NCBI RefSeq assembly: GCF_004135205.1
Contig: NZ_CP035490.1
Coordinates: forward strand, 5,447,501 to 5,511,500
Origin: Hahella sp. KA22
GTDB lineage: Bacteria; Pseudomonadota; Gammaproteobacteria; Pseudomonadales; Oleiphilaceae
DNA: 64,000 nucleotides
Reading direction: 5' to 3'
Shown here in pieces: positions 57,549 to 64,000 of this stretch (the first letter of the stretch is position 1; each line of letters begins with the position of its first letter). The position numbers were made by a program, and so were the translations under genes. Under the pieces are notes generated by a model that saw only the letters and a program-made list of their open reading frames with translations, had not been told where the DNA came from and ran no database searches.

Positions 57549-58349
57549 TTAGGCTACATACAACCAGATCAAAAGACCTGCGCCTAATAGCATGCGATAG
57601 ATTACGAACGGCATGAAACCTATCTTCTGTAAAAATTTTAAAAATAAATGAATACAGGCGTAAGCGCTGACGGCGGAAATAAGCGTCGCCCCCGCAATCT
57701 CCGACCATTGCGAGCTAGTGCCGGTACCCACCAACTCCATTCCTTTGAAAAGCCCTGCTGCAGCGATAAGAGGGATGGATAGCAAGAATGAAAAACGAGC
57801 TGCAGTGTCCCTGTTCAACCCAAGAAACAAAGCCGAAGTCATGGTGATGCCGGAACGCGACGTGCCTGGAATCAAAGCTAGCGCCTGGGAGAATCCAATA
57901 ACCAATGCGTCTTTCAGAGTAAACTGATCAATATCACGAGTTCCTTCTTTGCGGTCGGCCAGCCCCAGCAACACCCCAAACCCTATCGTCGCCAGCGCGA
58001 TAACCAAAGCGGAACGCAGATTCTCTTCAATCCAGCTGTCCAGCAGTACTCCCGCTATTCCCGCAGGGATAGTACCGAGAATGACCGCCCAGGCGAGACG
58101 TGACTCTTGCGATGCGCCGCCGCCGGTAATCTGCTTAAACCATCCATTGAGCAAGTTGAAAATATCTGCGCGGAAATAAACCATAACCGCCAGCAAAGTG
58201 CCGACATGGACGGCCACGTCAAACGCCAGCCCCTGATCCTGCCAGCCCCAAACCTCAGACGGAAGAATCAAATGCGCGGAGCTGGAAATAGGAAGAAACT
58301 CCGTCAACCCTTGAATCAGCGCCAAAACAACGATTTCAAGCCAAGTCAT
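57549..58349 (-). CDS. uppP: Undecaprenyl-diphosphatase (UppP/BacA)
   Basis: UppP recycles undecaprenyl diphosphate to the monophosphate carrier used for peptidoglycan and O-antigen; high levels give bacitracin resistance. The 266-residue membrane protein has both family motifs: GLTEFLPISSSAHLIL near the N-terminus with the conserved glutamate and serines, and ALIPGTSRSGITM in the middle. About eight membrane segments are present. Its ATG is preceded by GGGAAC. It is not obviously in an operon with its neighbours. Confidence 0.97.
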   Translation of the reverse strand: MTWLEIVVLALIQGLTEFLPISSSAHLILPSEVWGWQDQGLAFDVAVHVGTLLAVMVYFRADIFNLLNGWFKQITGGGASQESRLAWAVILGTIPAGIAGVLLDSWIEENLRSALVIALATIGFGVLLGLADRKEGTRDIDQFTLKDALVIGFSQALALIPGTSRSGITMTSALFLGLNRDTAARFSFLLSIPLIAAAGLFKGMELVGTGTSSQWSEIAGATLISAVSAYACIHLFLKFLQKIGFMPFVIYRMLLGAGLLIWLYVA

Positions 58350-58474
58350 CTAAAATGTTCCCATAAAATATTAAGCACAAAAAAGCCCCTTAAAGTTCCA
58401 CTTGTCGAGGTCGACGTCAAGCACGACATTCGTGAAAGTTTGGAGAGGTAAACAGAAAGAAACACTAACGGCTT

Positions 58475-59170
58475 TTAGCGACCGGGAAGTTTTTTCCAGG
58501 CTACTTCATCACGTAAATAAATAGGCTGGGCTTCAATGGCGGACACAGTAAGCCCCATCTCAAACATCGACGCAGCAATTTCCGCCATGGCGGCTGCTCG
58601 CGGCGCCCACTCAGGCTCCCGTATGACCGAGCTTTCGATCAACGCCGCCGGCAAACGCTCAAGATAAACCAGACCACTCCCCAATATCACCACCTCCTGC
58701 TTCGAGACTTTTACATCAACCATTTCCGGAGGAGCCACTTGCTCTGCATAGATTTCTTTAACGCCATCTGTGGAATGCTCATAGCCCGCCCAATAGACTT
58801 CGCTCATACGCGCATCGAGCAGACAAATAGCCTGGCCGGGGGGGCTTTCCTGGCGCTTGAACCACGCGAACGCCATTGCTTGCAACGTAGATACAGGAAT
58901 AACAGGTAAATCGGCGCCAAAAGCCAATCCTTGCACCATACCAGCTGCAATGCGGAGCCCGGTAAATGAGCCCGGCCCTCTTCCAAACGCCAACGCATCC
59001 AATTGCTCCACACGCAAGCCGCTATCGCCAAGCAAACTATCAATCATAGGCAGGCAGCGTTTAGCGTGAGCTCTTGGCGTCGCTTCCAGCAATTCGGTCA
59101 ACTCGCCGTCGTTCCATAAGGCTACGGAACAGGCGTCACTTGATGTATCGAGCGCGAGTATTTTTGCCAT
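58475..59170 (-). CDS. tsaB: tRNA threonylcarbamoyladenosine biosynthesis protein TsaB
   Basis: TsaB is the non-catalytic partner of TsaD in making the t6A modification on ANN-decoding tRNAs. The 231-residue ASKHA-fold product begins KILALDTSSDACSVALW and has AFGRGPGSFTGLRIAAGMVQGLAF, both diagnostic, and ends PIYLRDEVAWKK. The ATG lacks a clear ribosome-binding site. It follows adk by 71 bases on the same strand, the adk-tsaB pairing of pseudomonads. Confidence 0.96.
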   Translation of the reverse strand: MAKILALDTSSDACSVALWNDGELTELLEATPRAHAKRCLPMIDSLLGDSGLRVEQLDALAFGRGPGSFTGLRIAAGMVQGLAFGADLPVIPVSTLQAMAFAWFKRQESPPGQAICLLDARMSEVYWAGYEHSTDGVKEIYAEQVAPPEMVDVKVSKQEVVILGSGLVYLERLPAALIESSVIREPEWAPRAAAMAEIAASMFEMGLTVSAIEAQPIYLRDEVAWKKLPGR

Positions 59171-59241
59171 GAGGATTGTTCAATCAATTCTGAAGAGAAG
59201 GCGGCGCAGAACAGCGCCGCCCGAAGATGAAGATATCAGTA

Positions 59242-59979
<738 letters not shown>

Positions 59980-60168
59980 TTATTATTGTCGAGTTCCATC
60001 ATGGCCTTTTGTGAGACCACTCTCAACACATTGATTCTAATCGCATTTCCCCGCGATTTCGGCGACAATTTACATCCGATTAGAGACGCTGCACATTGTA
60101 GGGAAGATTAGCAAAGAGCTGAATTATACGGATATAGGCAGGTAACCTGAAGCGCCAATCTCGATAAA

Positions 60169-60182
60169 GCCGCCCGGGCGGC
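60169..60182 (-). terminator. GC-rich palindrome downstream of the YbaK-HDOD gene
   Basis: GCCGCCCGGGCGGC is a perfect 14-base palindrome, 16 bases after the YbaK-HDOD stop. It is followed on the minus strand by TTTATCG, a weak T-run, so it is a possible terminator for that gene. Confidence 0.4.
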
Positions 60183-60197
60183 GGCGCCTAGGCGGAT

Positions 60198-61607
60198 CTA
60201 GCCCATTTGGGAGGCCAGTTGATTCAATGAATCACTGGATTGCTTTAGTTGTTCAAACACTTCAAACACGATCTCAGGCTGTATATCCAGACGCTTGGCG
60301 TAGTACACCGGATCATCTGGAACCTGGTCGTCGCCCAACTCAAGCTCTTTGAGTAAGCAGTTGGACAGCTGGATCAGCAGGACATAGTCCTCATAGGGGC
60401 CATGATAATCTTTGACCTGATGTCCTGCGGCGGTCATGGAGACTTCCTTCGGCAATCGCCAATGCTCCAACAGAATGGAGCCCAGCATCCCATGCCCTAG
60501 TCCCACCAGCTCCTTGGCGCCTCCCATGCCAAGCACCTGCTTCTCCAGCACCGCCAACTCAGTCATCGGGTCCGCTTCCGCAAGTTTATTGAGCATGGTG
60601 TATTCGGGGCGGAACAAATGCCCCAAGAGCAAGATACCAAAGTTGTGCAACAGCCCGGTCAAGTACGCCAGGGAGGGATTGATGCGCTCATCCGGCACGT
60701 GGAAAGCCAGACGTTGCGCCAACAGGGAGACATGCAACGCATGTCGCCAGAAACACACGATGCCAAGCGGGCCTTCATTGGGCAAATCAAAAGCCTTACT
60801 GGCGGAAATAGACAGCGCCAACTGACTGACGCGCTCAAATCCAAGGACACGCATCACCGCATCTTTAACGCTTTCCAGCTTACCTCTGTATCCATACAAC
60901 GCAGAGCGGGCTTGCCGCATAATCTGCGCCGCAAGACTGGGGTCCTGCTCAATAATTGCCGCCAGTTCGCCTGCCGTCGCATCTGGATCGGAGGTGGCCT
61001 GCAGTATCCGCGTCGCAACCGTCGGCATCGGCGGCAATTTGTAAAGACGCTTCAGTCGCTCCGCCACGCGCTCAGCGTTGGCTTCGCCTACATCGGGACT
61101 TTCTGGAGTATCTGATGATAAAGGATTCATTGCCTGCGCCTCGCAACAACCTTGCTTAAGTTTTATAGCACTACTCATCACTCTCTGAAAGCTTTCGCGA
61201 TCCAAACGCAGCAAAGTGTTATGACACCCCGACTGGATATATATCTGTTCCTTAGCGAACAGACGCTCATCGCATACCGCATGAACGCCATAGGCGCTGG
61301 CGATGGGAGGATGTGAACCGGGTTCACAGTCTCGAAACAAGCGATCCGCCTGCCGTCCGGTAAGACGCTGCAGGTTACGCCGAATCGCGCCATTGAGGGC
61401 TTCCAGGTTCATTTGCGTGCCGAATTCGGTGATCGCCATCACGACGCCCTTGGCGTCCACCAGGATTTCCGCAACCGCTACACAATCAGGCAGCACCTCA
61501 GCCGCCCTCAAAGCAGCGTCGATATTGCCTGCGCGATCATGGTGTATCTGTTGATACGGCACTCCCTGCCGATTCAGATACTGCATAACTCTGGATGCAA
61601 GCGGCAC
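60198..61607 (-). CDS. YbaK-like domain fused to HDOD signalling domain
   Basis: A 469-residue protein starting at GTG with GGGGGAAG just upstream. Residues about 1-155 resemble the YbaK/ProX aminoacyl-tRNA-deacylase fold (VMQYLNRQGVPYQQIHHD, LVDAKGVVMAI, DCEPGSHPPIASAYG). A short linker leads to an HDOD domain at about 185-390 (LPPMPTVATRILQATSDPDATAGELAAIIEQDPSLAAQIMRQA, GLLHNFGILLLGHLF, LGHGMLGSILLEHWRLP). HDOD proteins act in signalling, often with c-di-GMP or chemosensory systems. The deacylase-like part probably acts as a sensor or has lost catalysis. It lies between ppc and adk. Confidence 0.88.
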   Translation of the reverse strand: MPLASRVMQYLNRQGVPYQQIHHDRAGNIDAALRAAEVLPDCVAVAEILVDAKGVVMAITEFGTQMNLEALNGAIRRNLQRLTGRQADRLFRDCEPGSHPPIASAYGVHAVCDERLFAKEQIYIQSGCHNTLLRLDRESFQRVMSSAIKLKQGCCEAQAMNPLSSDTPESPDVGEANAERVAERLKRLYKLPPMPTVATRILQATSDPDATAGELAAIIEQDPSLAAQIMRQARSALYGYRGKLESVKDAVMRVLGFERVSQLALSISASKAFDLPNEGPLGIVCFWRHALHVSLLAQRLAFHVPDERINPSLAYLTGLLHNFGILLLGHLFRPEYTMLNKLAEADPMTELAVLEKQVLGMGGAKELVGLGHGMLGSILLEHWRLPKEVSMTAAGHQVKDYHGPYEDYVLLIQLSNCLLKELELGDDQVPDDPVYYAKRLDIQPEIVFEVFEQLKQSSDSLNQLASQMG

Positions 61608-61730
61608 ACTTCCCCCGTTCTACTAAATAAGTACAAATAATAGTTTAGTTTATATGTGGTTGAGGGGACGTGCGTGATATGAATCACATGCAAAGGTAAG
61701 CTTGCGTTGCGCAATGTTGGAGTTTGGTAA

Positions 61731-61753
61731 CCGACCCGGCGACGCCGGGTCGG
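61731..61753 (-). terminator. Stem-loop downstream of ppc
   Basis: A 10-bp perfect stem CCGACCCGGC / GCCGGGTCGG with a 3-base loop, eight bases after the ppc stop. On the minus strand it is followed by TTACCAAAC and lacks a T-run, so it is a strong hairpin with uncertain termination. Confidence 0.6.
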
Positions 61754-61761
61754 CGGTGAGA

Positions 61762-64000
61762 TTAACCAGTATTACGCATGCCGGCGGCGACGCCCGCCAT
61801 GGTAACTTTGAGCGCTTTTTCAACTGTTTCCTTGTTGGTTTCACCCTCAGCCCGGTCACGCACCAATAGCTCTACCTGTAAATAGTGCAGCGGGTCCGTA
61901 TAGGGGTTACGAACCTGCAGGGAGTGCATGAAGACCGGGTTATCCAGCAATAGTTCATCCTGCCCTTTCAGCTCATTGATCAAGCGCACGGCGCACCCCG
62001 CCCGGCGACGCAGCTCATCCCCCAGTGGATGCAGCTCGGGTTTAACCAAACGCTCCTCATAAAAACGCGCAATTTCCGGATCGACTTTGGACAACACCAT
62101 TTCCAGCATGTCCACATGAGTTTCAAAGAATGGCCAGCCAGTCAGCATGGCTTTCAGCGTATCAGCGCCGCCATCATCTACTGCTGTTTGCAGCGCTGTA
62201 TCGCTGCCCAACCAGGCCGGCAACATCAAGCGCATTTGCGTCCAGGCGAAAATCCACGGAATCGCGCGCAGACTTTCGACGCCGCCAGAGGCCTTACGGC
62301 GCGCAGGACGACTGCCTAACGCCAGTTTGCCCAACTCCTGCTCCGGGGTCGCGGAGCGAAAATACTCCACGAAACCTGGGCGCTCACGCACCACTTCACG
62401 ATAAGAGTTCACCGCCAGACCGGATAGCTTGTCCATCATCTCGCGCCAAGCGGGCTCCGGCTCAGGCGGCGGCACCAAGGAAGCTTCCAATACAGCGCCG
62501 AGGTAAAGGTTAAAACTCTGCTTGGCGACCTTGGGCTGCCCGAACTTAAAGCGGATCATTTCACCTTGTTCGGTAATCCTGAAGTTACCCGCGACGGAAC
62601 CTGGCGGTTGCGACAAAATTGCGCGGTTAGCAGGACCGCCGCCACGACCAACCGTTCCACCACGACCGTGGAACAGCGTCAGTTTCACATCGTGCTTCGC
62701 GGCCACTTTGACCAGCGCCTCTTGCGCCTGATACTGAGCCCAGGCCGCCGCCATCTGCCCCGCATCCTTGGCTGAGTCCGAGTAGCCAATCATGACCTCT
62801 TGTTTACCGCCTATGTACTCCCGGTACCATGGAAGATCCAGCAAACGGCCAATGCTGTCCGCCGCGCCTTGTAAGTCGCTCAGGGTCTCAAACAGCGGCG
62901 CAATCGGGATGCGATGGCGCATACCGCTCTCTCGCAGCAACAGAATCACCGCCAGCACATCAGATGGGTCGCTCGCCATGGAGATAACATAGGAAGCCAG
63001 CCCTTCTGGAGGCTGCATCGCCACTACCTTGCAGGTATCGAGGACCTCCCTGGCTTCCGCAGACGCCGGCCACTCTTTGGGAAGCAGCGGACGCCGGCCC
63101 TCCAGTTCTCGAATCAAAAACGCCTGCTTCTCTTCTTCCGTCCATTGTGAGTAATCGCCAATATCGAGGTATGCGCATATTTCCTTCATAACGTCGCTGT
63201 GACGCTCAGAGTCCTGTCGGATATCCAGTCTTACCAATTGCAGGCCGAAACATTGCGCCCGGCGGATGACGTCCAGAAGCGGCCCATTGGCGATAACTTC
63301 CATGCCACAGTCTCGCAGCGAGCGATAGCACACCATTAACGGCTCAATCAGCTCAGCATTATTGAGCAATACATCGGCGGAAGGTTTCTTCGTGGAGTCC
63401 AAAGCCTCAGCAGCCCAGGCCCTTGTCGCCTCCAGCCGGCTGCGCAACTTGGCGAGAATCTTTCGGTAAGGCTCACGGCTCTGCCCCGAGGCGCGCGCCA
63501 GCTCGCCATTACAGGCAGTCATAGATAATTCTGAGCGCAGTGCTTCAATATCACGCAAATACAGGTCCGCCGCCATCCAACGACTCAACAAAAAGACTTC
63601 CCGAGTGACCTCTGAGGTGACATTGGGATTACCGTCTCTGTCCCCCCCCATCCAGGATGCGAACCGTACGGGATTCACATTGATCGGCAGCCCTTCGCCA
63701 AAACGCTCCTGCAGAGCGGCGCCCATCTGACGCATGAAATCCGGCACCGCCTGCCACAATGAGTTCTCTATAACGGCGAAGCCCCACTTAGCCTCATCCA
63801 CCGCAGTAGGACGTTCGTAACGGATCTCATCCGTATGCCAGGCCTCGGTGATAAGGCGGCGTAAACGCTCAACGATTTTGGCGTATTCTTCGTCCAGCAA
63901 ATCGCTGCGGTCCAGGGATTCGAGACACTCAGAAATCTGATCATATTTTTGAATCAAAGTGCGACGGGTAATTTCAGTAGGGTGCGCCGTCAGCACAAAC
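61762..64000 (-). CDS. ppc: Phosphoenolpyruvate carboxylase (N-terminus cut by window edge)
   Basis: Ppc carboxylates phosphoenolpyruvate to oxaloacetate, replenishing the citric acid cycle. The frame enters from the right edge at [20 protein letters not shown], which contains the catalytic histidine equivalent to H138 of E. coli, so about 135 N-terminal residues and the start lie outside. Other marks: [21 protein letters not shown], the hallmark [19 protein letters not shown] loop, and the C-terminal [11 protein letters not shown] needed for feedback control. About 746 residues are present. The neighbouring YbaK-HDOD gene follows on the same strand after 154 bases. Confidence 0.98.
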   Translation of the reverse strand, partial: FVLTAHPTEITRRTLIQKYDQISECLESLDRSDLLDEEYAKIVERLRRLITEAWHTDEIRYERPTAVDEAKWGFAVIENSLWQAVPDFMRQMGAALQERFGEGLPINVNPVRFASWMGGDRDGNPNVTSEVTREVFLLSRWMAADLYLRDIEALRSELSMTACNGELARASGQSREPYRKILAKLRSRLEATRAWAAEALDSTKKPSADVLLNNAELIEPLMVCYRSLRDCGMEVIANGPLLDVIRRAQCFGLQLVRLDIRQDSERHSDVMKEICAYLDIGDYSQWTEEEKQAFLIRELEGRRPLLPKEWPASAEAREVLDTCKVVAMQPPEGLASYVISMASDPSDVLAVILLLRESGMRHRIPIAPLFETLSDLQGAADSIGRLLDLPWYREYIGGKQEVMIGYSDSAKDAGQMAAAWAQYQAQEALVKVAAKHDVKLTLFHGRGGTVGRGGGPANRAILSQPPGSVAGNFRITEQGEMIRFKFGQPKVAKQSFNLYLGAVLEASLVPPPEPEPAWREMMDKLSGLAVNSYREVVRERPGFVEYFRSATPEQELGKLALGSRPARRKASGGVESLRAIPWIFAWTQMRLMLPAWLGSDTALQTAVDDGGADTLKAMLTGWPFFETHVDMLEMVLSKVDPEIARFYEERLVKPELHPLGDELRRRAGCAVRLINELKGQDELLLDNPVFMHSLQVRNPYTDPLHYLQVELLVRDRAEGETNKETVEKALKVTMAGVAAGMRNTG

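Overview
The window looks like chromosomal DNA of a marine gammaproteobacterium of the Hahella/Oceanospirillales type. The evidence is the Pseudomonas-like gene order (dnaE-accA-tilS ... pyrG-kdsA-eno; arsC-wrbA-DUF2069; ppc ... adk-tsaB ... rsmJ), moderate-to-high GC, and several large secreted proteins with acidic or low-complexity linkers. The genus is an inference from gene content and protein resemblance; no database was searched. Coding density is high. I saw no tRNA, rRNA, CRISPR array, prophage or intact insertion sequence. eno (left edge) and ppc (right edge) are cut by the window.

Layout. 1-11038 (mostly minus): the housekeeping run dnaE, accA, tilS, pyrG, kdsA, eno, interrupted between tilS and pyrG by one plus-strand gene for a periplasmic solute-binding-like protein. 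11148-16196: a TlpA-like thioredoxin lipoprotein, the arsC-wrbA-DUF2069 operon, an orphan GspE-type secretion ATPase and a DUF3080 lipoprotein. 16326-18938: an ExaC/AldB-type aldehyde dehydrogenase divergent from an AraC regulator. 19092-23532: a lipoprotein with two GH114 (polygalactosaminidase-like) domains joined by an Asp/Gly repeat linker, then a strongly structured intergenic region and a two-component system. 23815-25696: methionine salvage genes mtnB-mtnD-mtnC. 25874-30497: a small YkoF-like protein, tmcA, aspA and gmhA. 31000-35804: an M64 metallopeptidase with three C-terminal modules, convergent with a large membrane M48 peptidase.

36396-43047: a complete Dpp/Opp-type peptide ABC transporter (binding protein, two permeases, two ATPases) followed by a LysR regulator; a long composite stem-loop separates the binding-protein gene from the permeases. 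43081-45964: a TraB/GumN protein and an Ig/FnIII lipoprotein. 46276-52038: proline catabolism, with an AraC activator, putA (lacking the DNA-binding domain of the E. coli type) and the proline symporter putP, followed by a membrane C13 (legumain-like) peptidase. 53608-55791: the YceI/cytochrome b561 pair and an EamA exporter. 55792-56210: a non-coding stretch with a possible IS5-type transposase remnant and a 15-codon ORF behind a near-perfect ribosome-binding site. 56211-64000: rsmJ, a small disordered protein, uppP, tsaB, adk, a YbaK-HDOD fusion and ppc.

The most unusual features are the tandem GH114 lipoprotein with its neighbouring two-component system and 31-bp dyad; the series of hairpins at 21191-21293; the composite stem-loop in the peptide-transport operon; the three secreted or membrane peptidases of uncommon families (M64, M48, C13); and the remnants at 23.5 kb and 56 kb. 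No single locus is clearly a new defence or biosynthetic system.
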